A stretch of DNA of 21,248 nt from a virus, in IMG/VR virus record IMGVR_UViG_3300035682_000223, positions 1 through 21,248 of that record, one strand, 5' to 3'. The notes below the pieces were generated by a model that ran no database searches, was not told the origin of the DNA, and worked only from the letters and a program-made list of their open reading frames with translations. This document shows, piece after piece, positions 13,170 through 19,648 of the stretch (the stretch's first letter is position 1; every line of letters begins with the position of its first letter). The translations under genes and the position numbers were made by a program.

Positions 13170-13760
13170 TTAGACAGTCTTGACCTCAGTAACCTCAAAC
13201 AGCCCAAACTTAGGCCGGTAGTCACCGATTCCGATGAATCGGCCCGAGGTCTCCAGAATTGATTTGAAAGTGGATACGTCCAGATCGGACAGCATCGCCT
13301 CGAAAGTGCAGTTCCACGTTGCGAACACAGGCCTGTAACGCATGATCCGAGATCGGCTGATCATCACACCGCGAACATCGCGATACTTTGGGAGTGCCCA
13401 AAAGTCATCCGCTGTAGCCTTTTTACCAGCCGGGTGGTCGTGAACCAGAGTCGGATTGTCGTTGATCAGGATAGAAGCCTTGGCAATCTGGCCTTGCTTC
13501 GACCGCTTGGCACCGGCCACGCAACAGGCTTCGAGCATCGTGCCGAGGATGACTGGCTTTTTGGCATCATCGCAATAAAACGATGAATACCAGTCGATCC
13601 GTGCCAATTCGAGATGGTCGGAATCGGTCTTATTTTTCTTGCCGCTGACAGCTTTTCGAGCCTTGGCCCACTCGGATAGTGGATCGGCACCAGCTGCACT
13701 GTGCATCAATAGGGGACGAACGCCTCGGATATTGACTTTGACCGTTGAAAAATCGCTCAT
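13170..13760 (-). CDS. Conserved phage protein of unknown function (PLLMHS...GDYRPKFG type)
   Basis: The 196-residue protein has features I associate with an uncharacterised phage family. An N-terminal VNIRGVRPLLMHS is followed by the basic linker KKNKTDSDHLELARIDWYSS. Next come a central AGAKRSKQGQIAKASILIND and DVRGVMISRSRIMRYRPVF. The C-terminus is GIGDYRPKFGLFEVTEV. The Gly-rich end and mixed beta pattern could suggest an RNA- or DNA-binding fold, but no catalytic motif is seen. Its stop codon abuts the pentamer array, so the array may be its 3' untranslated region. Confidence 0.8.
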   Translation of the reverse strand: MSDFSTVKVNIRGVRPLLMHSAAGADPLSEWAKARKAVSGKKNKTDSDHLELARIDWYSSFYCDDAKKPVILGTMLEACCVAGAKRSKQGQIAKASILINDNPTLVHDHPAGKKATADDFWALPKYRDVRGVMISRSRIMRYRPVFATWNCTFEAMLSDLDVSTFKSILETSGRFIGIGDYRPKFGLFEVTEVKTV

Positions 13761-13778
13761 TTGTTGAACCTTGCCTTG

Positions 13779-13964
13779 TTACTTAGTTACCGCAATCCTC
13801 TGCTTCCGCTCCCACACTTCCCGCCGATCGACAATGACCGCCGGTGGAGCCACGAATCCCAACTTGACCGCACCGTCCCGAGCCTCAGCCACGACGACCG
13901 TGACCGTGTAGCCGTTGATTGTGATGACGATCTCTTCGTTGACATTCCGTTTTAGCACTAGCAT
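13779..13964 (-). CDS. csrA: CsrA/RsmA-family post-transcriptional regulator
   Basis: The 61-residue protein matches CsrA along its full length: MLVLKRNVNEEIVI, INGYTVTVVVAEARDGAVKLGFVAPPA, then VIVDRREVWERKQ. The N-terminal LVLKR and the C-terminal VDRREVW carry the RNA-contact positions of CsrA, a dimer that binds GGA motifs in mRNA leaders. The start at 13964 has a GGAGG site 9 nt upstream. A longer in-frame start exists but adds unrelated residues. Phage-encoded CsrA could alter host translation or regulate phage mRNAs. The pentamer array downstream shows few GGA motifs, so it is not obviously a CsrA sponge. Confidence 0.92.
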   Translation of the reverse strand: MLVLKRNVNEEIVITINGYTVTVVVAEARDGAVKLGFVAPPAVIVDRREVWERKQRIAVTK

Positions 13965-13989
13965 CTGTTGTAACCTCCATGTTGTGAGT

Positions 13990-14014
13990 GCCGGGGGTGA
14001 TTGAAGCCCCCGGC
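13990..14014 (-). promoter_or_regulatory. GC-rich hairpin in the csrA leader
   Basis: GCCGGGGG at 13990-13997 pairs with CCCCCGGC at 14007-14014 around a 9-nt loop. It lies 26 bp upstream of the csrA start. No U-tract follows, so a leader regulatory or processing element is more likely than a terminator. The rest of 14015-14134 shows no gene. It contains a second hairpin with GTCAG/CTGAC arms near 14106-14132. Confidence 0.5.
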
Positions 14015-14134
14015 GCGAGTATGAACGGTCAACTCCCCCTGGTATCCTTGTGAGTTCGACAGGCTGATTGCCCATGAACAAACTCGAATCAACCAACTAG
14101 GAGTCAGTCAGCAGGGTGGATTTACCCCCTGACA

Positions 14135-14195
14135 AGCCGCTGGCAGGAATCGAACCTGCCCGGGGGGTTTAGTGCCCCTCAGACCACTTAACGGC
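14135..14195 (-). tRNA. D-arm-less tRNA-like RNA, possible CUA anticodon
   Basis: On the minus strand the 61-nt element has a perfect T arm (GCAGG, loop TTCGATT, CCTGC). The acceptor pair is GCCGTTA/CAGCGGC, with six of seven positions paired including one G-U. The anticodon-type arm has GGGG/CCCC around loop CACTAAA. Read in register the anticodon is CUA (amber), but position 33 is A rather than U. Only about 8 nt replace the D arm, and no CCA is encoded. It may be a degenerate tRNA, a tRNA mimic or an unusual suppressor tRNA. Confidence 0.6.
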
Positions 14196-14210
14196 GGATG
14201 CAGCCCCGCT

Positions 14211-14297
14211 TATCGGTCGCTCAGTTCCCAGCCTGATCACTCTTGCCCCTCTCATGTAGGGGCGGGTGGTAAGGATTCCACCGAGCCACGACCGATA
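14211..14297. ncRNA. 87-nt cloverleaf-like structured RNA
   Basis: TATCGGTCG at 14211-14219 pairs with CGACCGATA at 14289-14297 (9 bp). Inside are three further hairpins: TCAG/CTGA (14221-14236), GCCCCT/AGGGGC around a 7-nt loop (14245-14263) and GGTGG/CCACC (14265-14282). Size and four-stem plan resemble a tRNA, but no T loop is present on either strand. The plus-strand loop CTCATGT would place a CAU anticodon after a U, so strand is uncertain. It lies 16 nt from the tRNA-like element. Confidence 0.55.
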
Positions 14298-14342
14298 CCG
14301 CCTAGAAATCGGAGCAAAGATGGCGGCTTACGGGTGCTGATC

Positions 14343-14693
14343 TTATGTCAACTGTTCTGGGTGGGCTGTCCAGTGACGACTTGCCTGGGACTCCTCCACC
14401 AAAAACTCGTTCCCGTCCTTGTCAGAACCGAGCGAGACGATGCGGTCGTAAGGGTGGTGATTCATGGCCCGCACGATTTCATCAGGATCAGCGTCAGGAT
14501 CGGCAGCCAGGTTGCGAGCCAGTGCCAGTTCGGTTTCCTTGCGAGCATAGTCGATGGCGAACTTGTACTTGCCCGCCCGTTCGGGCCACATACTGATCAG
14601 GGTGATTTCGGCCATGTTGAATTTCAATTCGCGTGCGGCCAGAAATGTTTCGGCGGCTGTAAACAGCGGTGCTGTCAGTGTTGCGGCGGTCAT
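14343..14693 (-). CDS. Hypothetical 116-residue protein
   Basis: The start ATG at 14693 overlaps the previous stop (ATGA) and follows GAGGTG. The protein is helical in its N-terminal half (AAETFLAARELKFNMAEITL, KYKFAIDYARKETELALARN). It has an Asp-rich turn (DPDADPDEIVRAMNHHPYD). No family is recognised. Its end marks the start of the 378-nt RNA-rich, protein-free interval. Confidence 0.65.
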   Translation of the reverse strand: MTAATLTAPLFTAAETFLAARELKFNMAEITLISMWPERAGKYKFAIDYARKETELALARNLAADPDADPDEIVRAMNHHPYDRIVSLGSDKDGNEFLVEESQASRHWTAHPEQLT

Positions 14694-14896
14694 GATTGCA
14701 CCTCGTCAATTTCAATGGACGGCTGAAACGGTATGCGGTCGGAGGTTTTGGATTCGATCCGTCTCCATAGCCGACGCACATCGCCCATCGCCTCCGAGAG
14801 CAATTCCTTGTCAAATTCTGGCACCAAGATTGCCAGTCGGTTTCGTTGCAAACATCGCTCAAGTTCGGTTTGTAGCAGCTCTAAATCAGTGTTCAA
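14690..14896 (-). CDS. Hypothetical 68-residue protein (TTG start)
   Basis: A TTG codon at 14896 with an AAAGG site about 9 nt upstream is the only well-placed start. The product (MNTDLELLQTELERCLQRNR at its start) is a charged, probably helical protein. Its stop overlaps the next gene's ATG. No family is recognised. Confidence 0.6.
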   Translation of the reverse strand: MNTDLELLQTELERCLQRNRLAILVPEFDKELLSEAMGDVRRLWRRIESKTSDRIPFQPSIEIDEVQS

Positions 14897-14929
14897 CTTA
14901 CTTACCTTTCAGAATGGTGTGGTGAAAAT

Positions 14930-14959
14930 CCCAGGCTGGCTGCGTATGACCAGCCTGGG
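14930..14959 (-). terminator. Intrinsic terminator after the SSB-like gene
   Basis: CCCAGGCTGG at 14930-14939 pairs perfectly with CCAGCCTGGG at 14950-14959 around a 10-nt loop. On the minus strand it is followed by GATTTTCA. It sits 14 bp past the stop of the SSB-like gene at 14974, as expected for a rho-independent terminator. Confidence 0.75.
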
Positions 14960-14973
14960 CGACCGTCCGTGGA

Positions 14974-15705
14974 TCAGAATGGGGGATCGTCGTCTCTTGT
15001 AACTCTGGCCGATGGGTTTTGGTGCGAACCGCTAACAGCACGCATCATCATTGAGTCCGCATCGGACTGCGTGTAGACTGGTGCTGTTTGGTGCTGCACA
15101 TAGGCAGGCTGGATTACTTCGGATCGCAGATATTCAGGCACAGCGTACTCAATAGCGGGTGGCTCAAAGTCACTATTTCCAAACTTAGCTGCGTCAGCCA
15201 CCTTGGTTAGCCCGTTCAGCCACAGTTTGACGCCTTTGATCTTAAGATTGTTATTGCCATCGCCTTTTGTCTCGTAAGGGAACGCCTGCACATGGATTGC
15301 GCCGATCATACCACCATAGATCTCAGTTTGGTTTTGGATCGGCTTGTTATTGCGGTCTAGGAGTCGTGGGGCCGGTTTGCCCGAGACGTTCACAGACGCG
15401 GATAGGACGACTTTTCCGAAGGCTGGATCACCTTCGATTTTGGTTTCGACATCCCTGTTTTTAATTGGCCAGTGCTCCTTGAAGCTGGCATGATTTCCGC
15501 TCCAGCGTGAGCCGAAAAACTCTTTCGCAGCCGCAACGCAATCGTCATAAATCACTTTGACCATTGGGTCCTGAGGGTCAAGAATAAGAGAGACTGAGTA
15601 GCGAGGCTTGCCTTTGCCATCATTGGACTCGCGTGGAGTCCAGACATATGGGTAGCTGATACGTCCGACTGGGGAACGGTGTGGGCCGAATACGAGATCT
15701 GACAT
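14974..15705 (-). CDS. DUF2815-like single-stranded DNA-binding protein
   Basis: The 243-residue protein starts at ATG 15705 with AAGAGGT upstream; the longer in-frame N-terminus is not conserved-looking. It has the DUF2815/phage SSB layout: RISYPYVWTPRESNDGKGKP, RYSVSLILDPQDPMVKVIYD, a central AFGKVVLSASVNVSGKP, and a YGGMIGAIHVQAFPYETKG segment. The C-terminus is disordered and ends acidic-aromatic (TRDDDPPF), as in T7 gp2.5-like and other SSBs, where it binds partner proteins. It likely protects ssDNA made by the primase-helicase. Confidence 0.85.
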   Translation of the reverse strand: MSDLVFGPHRSPVGRISYPYVWTPRESNDGKGKPRYSVSLILDPQDPMVKVIYDDCVAAAKEFFGSRWSGNHASFKEHWPIKNRDVETKIEGDPAFGKVVLSASVNVSGKPAPRLLDRNNKPIQNQTEIYGGMIGAIHVQAFPYETKGDGNNNLKIKGVKLWLNGLTKVADAAKFGNSDFEPPAIEYAVPEYLRSEVIQPAYVQHQTAPVYTQSDADSMMMRAVSGSHQNPSARVTRDDDPPF

Positions 15706-15765
15706 GGGATACCTCTTTGCTTGTCTACGTGGTAAATCTGTTGAATCTGTTGAAACGTACTTGAA

Positions 15766-15799
15766 AACACGCCACGGCCAAAAACTGATTGACCGTGGC
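15766..15799 (-). terminator. Intrinsic terminator between small-gene operon and SSB-like gene
   Basis: On the minus strand GCCACGGTCAA pairs with TTGGCCGTGGC (11 bp including one G-U) between 15771 and 15799. A GTGTTTTC stretch follows the hairpin. The G-U pair forms only on this strand. It lies just past the stop at 15809, with the rest of the 103-bp gap holding the next ribosome-binding site. Confidence 0.75.
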
Positions 15800-15808
15800 T
15801 TCGCGGAG

Positions 15809-16120
15809 TTACACCAACGAAGGTGTCTGGTTGGCGATCGCCTGTTTGCACAAAGCGATCGCGTGATTGATAAAGTGCGGCTGAACGGCTGGGGCGCCAT
15901 ATTCAAGCCACTCTAACTGTCCGGTGAGCCAGTTCAGTTCACGACCGGATTCTGCGGCGGAGATGATTCTCAAAATCAACCTGCAGTCATTATGCGATTC
16001 CATCGTTCGCTCAAGTCGAGACTCAAGCGCTTTTTTGATGGTCTTTTGTGTCTCGTAATTGCGAGCGGCATAATCACGCAGCTCGGCCTTGATGTTTGCT
16101 GTGTCGAGTTCGTTGATCAT
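15809..16120 (-). CDS. Hypothetical 103-residue helical protein
   Basis: The product begins MINELDTANIKAELRDYAAR and is predicted helical and charged throughout (KKALESRLERTMESHNDCR). It has a more hydrophobic end (HFINHAIALCKQAIANQ). The ATG overlaps the upstream stop by ATGA. No family is recognised. It is the last gene before the terminator at 15766-15799. Confidence 0.65.
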   Translation of the reverse strand: MINELDTANIKAELRDYAARNYETQKTIKKALESRLERTMESHNDCRLILRIISAAESGRELNWLTGQLEWLEYGAPAVQPHFINHAIALCKQAIANQTPSLV

Positions 16121-16335
16121 GGCTTGGCCTCCAATAATGCTTCTGCGGAGTCCACTTCAGATCGGAGCACGCCAAGATCACAAGCAGTCATTGCCTCGCC
16201 ATCAGGCAGCGAGAGCGGGATGTGTGCCGCCCAAATGAGCGTGGTGAGCTGTTTCTTCAGGCGGATGATTTCTTCGGCTTGGCGGATCACTAGGCGGTTC
16301 GTTCGGTCCACGTCTCGCATGTCGATGGTGTTCAT
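16117..16335 (-). CDS. Hypothetical 72-residue protein
   Basis: Both ends overlap neighbours by ATGA, supporting a real, coupled gene. The product has a coiled-coil-like stretch (RLVIRQAEEIIRLKKQLTTL) and an acidic C-terminal helix (SEVDSAEALLEAKP). No family is recognised. Confidence 0.65.
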   Translation of the reverse strand: MNTIDMRDVDRTNRLVIRQAEEIIRLKKQLTTLIWAAHIPLSLPDGEAMTACDLGVLRSEVDSAEALLEAKP

Positions 16336-16643
16336 CGTGTCACCTCCGTAAGTCGGCTGCGGAGCCGTGCGATGGTGACGGCGGCGTGTGACAGGTTTGC
16401 CGTGTGGTCATCGTCCAATAAGGCCGATTCGATCGTGATGAGCAAACGCTGTTCGGACTGAAAAGCAGTGTCCAGGAGCCGAGCGGTTTGCTCTTCCTCA
16501 CGCTGCCGGGACGATTCAAACCGCTGTTGTAGCTCGTTAGCCATTCGCTCCCTCTCGATCCATTGGTCATCGTAATCACGCAGGCCAGCCGTCAAGCGGG
16601 CTTGGTGGTCTGCGGATAGGTCTTGATCTAACGTGGTGTTCAT
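16332..16643 (-). CDS. Hypothetical 103-residue helical protein, first gene of its operon
   Basis: The start chosen is ATG 16643 (MNTTLDQDLSADHQARL), which has a GGAG site. The longer frame would run into the operator region. The protein is highly charged and helical (RERMANELQQRFESSRQREEEQTARL), consistent with a coiled coil. It is the first gene after the promoter at 16724-16752 and its leader repeats. No family is recognised. Confidence 0.65.
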   Translation of the reverse strand: MNTTLDQDLSADHQARLTAGLRDYDDQWIERERMANELQQRFESSRQREEEQTARLLDTAFQSEQRLLITIESALLDDDHTANLSHAAVTIARLRSRLTEVTR

Positions 16644-16665
16644 TGTGTGTGCTCCGCGAAGAGTG

Positions 16666-16703
16666 TTACTTACTGGGCTGACTGTTTTACTTACTGACGT
16701 CAG
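16666..16703. promoter_or_regulatory. Candidate operator: paired direct repeats and a palindrome
   Basis: TTACTTACTG occurs at 16666-16675 and 16687-16696, exactly 21 bp apart (two helical turns). The second copy runs into the perfect palindrome CTGACGTCAG at 16694-16703. They lie just downstream of the -10 element, in the leader of the small-gene operon, where a repressor would block transcription. Confidence 0.5.
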
Positions 16704-16723
16704 AATCAACTGACTGCAAAATC

Positions 16724-16752
16724 AATATACGTTTTTACAGATTAGACGTCAA
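16724..16752 (-). promoter_or_regulatory. Sigma-70-type promoter for the small-gene operon
   Basis: On the minus strand TTGACG (16747-16752) and TATATT (16724-16729) are separated by 17 bp. The -35 element overlaps the last codons of the gene ending at 16735. The same TTGACGT core occurs in the divergent promoter region near 20676. Confidence 0.7.
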
Positions 16753-17049
16753 GCCTAAAGTAAAAAATTTTGTCGATTTTGTGCAGATCCATTCGGCGGC
16801 CTCGATTTCGCCGTGGTTCTTGATGATCCAATCCAGCATCGGCCACGCCTTTACGGTCATCGCCGGAGTCCAATGCTTGACCACCGACACCCAGGCGGTC
16901 GTCATGGTCGGTTCTGGCACCTCTGGCAAATGTTCCAAGTTTGTTCCAAGTTCCGAAGGGGTGTCTTTTTTGTCACAAGTACCATGCAGATCATCATCTT
17001 GCGTCCATGACGGAAGCGAAATGTTCCGTATGTTCCAAGTTTTTTCCAT
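16735..17049 (-). CDS. Hypothetical 104-residue protein overlapping TGTTCCAAGT repeats
   Basis: The start at 17049 (MEKTWNIRNISLPSWTQ) is fixed by a strong AAAGGAG site 7 nt upstream. A longer frame is less likely. Residues about 34-45 (LGTNLEHLPEV) are encoded by repeats of the DNA motif TGTTCCAAGT. The C-terminal part has a helical segment (AMTVKAWPMLDWIIKNHGEI). No family is recognised. It follows the primase-helicase gene and may work in replication, or may simply carry the repeats. Confidence 0.65.
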   Translation of the reverse strand: MEKTWNIRNISLPSWTQDDDLHGTCDKKDTPSELGTNLEHLPEVPEPTMTTAWVSVVKHWTPAMTVKAWPMLDWIIKNHGEIEAAEWICTKSTKFFTLGLTSNL

Positions 17050-17219
17050 TGTTATCTCCTTTTCTGATTCTGCCATTCCTGGCCTCTTTCTCTCTCTTTT
17101 TGTTTTTACTAAATGTTTCGTCTAAAACATGGAACACGGAACATTATGATATAAATCCTATGACAGTATAGAATTAAAATGTTCCAATGTTGTTCCAAGT
17201 ACCTTTCAGACTTGGAACA
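16931..17219. repeat. TGTTCCAAGT repeat cluster around an AT-rich stretch, candidate replication origin
   Basis: Exact 10-mers lie at 16931-16940, 16942-16951, 17031-17040 and 17191-17200 (plus), and 17210-17219 (minus). Near copies occur at 17022, 17131, 17138 and 17180. The non-coding part (17050-17223) has an AT-rich core at about 17141-17179 flanked by GGAACA and TGTTCC arms. It is immediately downstream of the primase-helicase. Iterons plus an AT-rich unwinding region are typical of origins, but a repressor operator would look similar. Confidence 0.55.
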
Positions 17220-17223
17220 TTTA

Positions 17224-19647
17224 TCAGTCTGACTTCTTCTCGATTCCAACGTAACCCCATGTGACGGAGTCGGTTGAGCGAATTTTTTTCTTGCTGACGG
17301 AGGGGTAAGCATCCGTCAGATCTTTGACAAAACGGTGTACAGATCCCGGAAAATGCCCCGTTTCTTCGCACCATTGCTTCCAATTGGCCTGAATATTGTC
17401 TGCCGGGATCCGATCTTTGTCGCTTCCAGTGACAAGATAGTGGTCAGAAACGAACGCGACGATCGGGGAGCAGAGTTCCTCGAGCACCTTCAGACGCACT
17501 TTTCCGGACTCCGGTTGGGTAAATCGACCCGCTTTTGCGAGTTTCTGAAAACCGTCAATCGCCCAGGTCACGATGCCTGGCAACTCCTTCAAGATGTCTG
17601 ATTCCAGTTCTCGATCTTCAGATCCGAGAAACGACTTGGTCATGGGCAACACGATATATCGGTTTGGCAAAGCTCCGGTGGTGTCCTGCAATCGTGGCAA
17701 TTCGTTTGAGCAGATCATGAGACGGGTGGGCAATCGGCCTTCCCACGATTCCCGATACTTACGGTCGATGGCCACGCGGTCCTCACCGCTGATAGACAAG
17801 AGACGTTCCACGATCACAGCTTGGTCGATCCTATTCCCGATTCTGGCGTCTGGGATGATAGCAAGCGGCCTGCCGATGCACCTGGCCAGTCCAAACGGCT
17901 GCGCTAAGTCGCCAAGCGATGGGCTTGCGACATTGCCTGTACCGACCATCGCGGTGATGATCCGCGAAATCGTACCTTTGCCTGATCTGGGTGGACCGAT
18001 CAGGAGCAGGATTTTTTGCATCCGCGTGTCTTGTGTCAGGACATACCCGAACCACATCTGTAAAGCCTCAATGCAGTCCTTTTCGTCAGGCCAGATCCCC
18101 CTGAGGAATTCCAGCCATCGTTTCGGCTTTGCAGCATCGTTGATCCAGTCGTAATCCGTCCGGTATCGTGAGAAAAGGTTGGGCGTGAGTGTTTCGATCC
18201 CACCTAGTCGAGGATTGATAATTGCATTTCGCATACACACCACATCACGAACGTCCCAATCGTCCCGTGGTATGATCCATGCAGGCATGGCATCAATTTC
18301 ACGCACCTCTTTGGTCGTCAGGCTGGCGATCGCTTTCCTGACCGATTCGACCACGCCCGGCGTGACTGATTTAACTCTGATTTTAGCCCGCTCTTTTGGG
18401 TCTTGAGTCTGGAAGAATTGATCCTTCGCAGCTGTAGCGAATACCCCGTCAATCCAGCGTGATAATCGGCTATCCATTTCCTCGTCCGGGATCGACTCGT
18501 AACGACCCATTGACCATTGCCAGAATTCCCCTTGCCAGTAAATGACCTGTTCAATGGACTGAGCGGCGATCCAGTCGCGAGCCAGTTTGTGAGGGTTGGA
18601 AAAGCTGACCAGATCAGGATCTTCCCTGACAATTGGATCGACCTGTTCCGCAGCTGCGAGATCATGTGCCTCTTCGACCGATTCTTTTGAGTACGGCATT
18701 CCCTTTTGCTTTCTTATAATCCAGTTGGGTAGAAGAGATTCCCGGGATCCGATTGTCCAGGCTGTTTCAGGAGTCATTCCTAACACAAGTGGACTGACTT
18801 CCGGTTTGGCGTATTTATGAGCCTCACGAACCCTTGATGTGGCCCATTCTCTGAGATGGTGGCAACCGATCCCGGTGGCATATCCGGCAAGTACGAAGGC
18901 TCCATTCCGAAATTTCTTGTGTCGTTCCGGATGCAAAGCCCGGGCGATCCCGTCAACAATCTTTTCAGTGTGTCGCCTGTACCAATCCTCTTCATCGGAT
19001 CCGCTGGCGACATTACGAACAGCGGCAGGAAAGATGCTTTTCTTCGGTGGTAACAGGTGAAATATGATCGAATCAACCGCCCAATCCGGCAGCATCACCG
19101 GTTCCATCTCAACTTCGATCGCTTTACCGTCCGATGGTGGAACAGCCACTTGCGTCTGTTTTGTCGCAATACCGAGGAAGATTTCGGCAGCACCACCGCT
19201 TGGCAGTTTAATCTCCTGTTTCCCTTTGTCTCCCCAGAATTCAATCAATGATTTTGGAGCGATAAACCAAAGATGCCGCCCGCCCTGAGTTCCGATGGTC
19301 AGGGTGGGCGGCATGTTCCCAGCGAATACGATTGCTCTTGTCTCTTCGGTTGCGGTGTCAATCAGTTCGCGATCTTTGTTTGGCGTGTCAATGTCGATAA
19401 CAACATAGCCGATCGGCTGGCAGCCTAGACCCACCTTTCGACCTTTGGCGATGCTATCAACCAGCCGTTTCCGCCGTTGTTCAATTGTCGAAACGCCCCA
19501 TCCTTTGCCATTGACGCCGGGATCCTTGTATTTCCCCTTTTCGTCGGCACCGATCATTAGTGGTAAAGCACCAACACTAACGAGGGCATCGAATGCCCTC
19601 GTCAAGTCGTTCGCTTCAACCGCCCGAAAATAGTCTTCCCACGACAT
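17224..19647 (-). CDS. Primase-polymerase/superfamily 3 helicase (D5/P4-like)
   Basis: The 807-residue protein combines an N-terminal prim-pol domain with a C-terminal D5-type helicase. Prim-pol motifs are YVVIDIDTPNKD (D85 and D87) and GGRHLWF (H about 125). The helicase Walker A is GPPRSGKGT at about 551-559. The following IIPDAR and the sensor-like LMICSNELPRLQD, with ALPNRYIVLPM, match the P4/D5 family. It would make primers and unwind DNA at the phage origin. Start is ATG 19647 with AAAAGGA upstream, one base after the previous stop; the longer frame overlaps that gene. Confidence 0.93.
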   Translation of the reverse strand: MSWEDYFRAVEANDLTRAFDALVSVGALPLMIGADEKGKYKDPGVNGKGWGVSTIEQRRKRLVDSIAKGRKVGLGCQPIGYVVIDIDTPNKDRELIDTATEETRAIVFAGNMPPTLTIGTQGGRHLWFIAPKSLIEFWGDKGKQEIKLPSGGAAEIFLGIATKQTQVAVPPSDGKAIEVEMEPVMLPDWAVDSIIFHLLPPKKSIFPAAVRNVASGSDEEDWYRRHTEKIVDGIARALHPERHKKFRNGAFVLAGYATGIGCHHLREWATSRVREAHKYAKPEVSPLVLGMTPETAWTIGSRESLLPNWIIRKQKGMPYSKESVEEAHDLAAAEQVDPIVREDPDLVSFSNPHKLARDWIAAQSIEQVIYWQGEFWQWSMGRYESIPDEEMDSRLSRWIDGVFATAAKDQFFQTQDPKERAKIRVKSVTPGVVESVRKAIASLTTKEVREIDAMPAWIIPRDDWDVRDVVCMRNAIINPRLGGIETLTPNLFSRYRTDYDWINDAAKPKRWLEFLRGIWPDEKDCIEALQMWFGYVLTQDTRMQKILLLIGPPRSGKGTISRIITAMVGTGNVASPSLGDLAQPFGLARCIGRPLAIIPDARIGNRIDQAVIVERLLSISGEDRVAIDRKYRESWEGRLPTRLMICSNELPRLQDTTGALPNRYIVLPMTKSFLGSEDRELESDILKELPGIVTWAIDGFQKLAKAGRFTQPESGKVRLKVLEELCSPIVAFVSDHYLVTGSDKDRIPADNIQANWKQWCEETGHFPGSVHRFVKDLTDAYPSVSKKKIRSTDSVTWGYVGIEKKSD

Positions 19648-19648
19648 T

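Noticed and set aside
12366-13173. Several long plus-strand frames in the array rich in Pro, Cys and His
   Set aside because: They arise from the same pentamer pattern, overlap one another in different frames and lack ribosome-binding sites.
12254-13225. A 323-codon minus-strand reading frame across the array, rich in Arg, Gly, Trp and His
   Set aside because: The pentamer pattern contains few stops, so frames stay open on both strands. The product is a compositional repeat that ignores the hairpin boundaries, and it runs into neighbouring genes.
14135-14329. A single tmRNA-like RNA closed by AAGCCGC (14323-14329) and GCGGCTT (14134-14140)
   Set aside because: The 7-bp match is short and no tmRNA D-loop sequence or tag frame follows the 5' arm. 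Chance pairing is likely.
14743-15002. Plus-strand frames opposite 14690-15705
   Set aside because: They overlap coupled minus-strand genes and terminators and have no ribosome-binding sites or recognisable domains.
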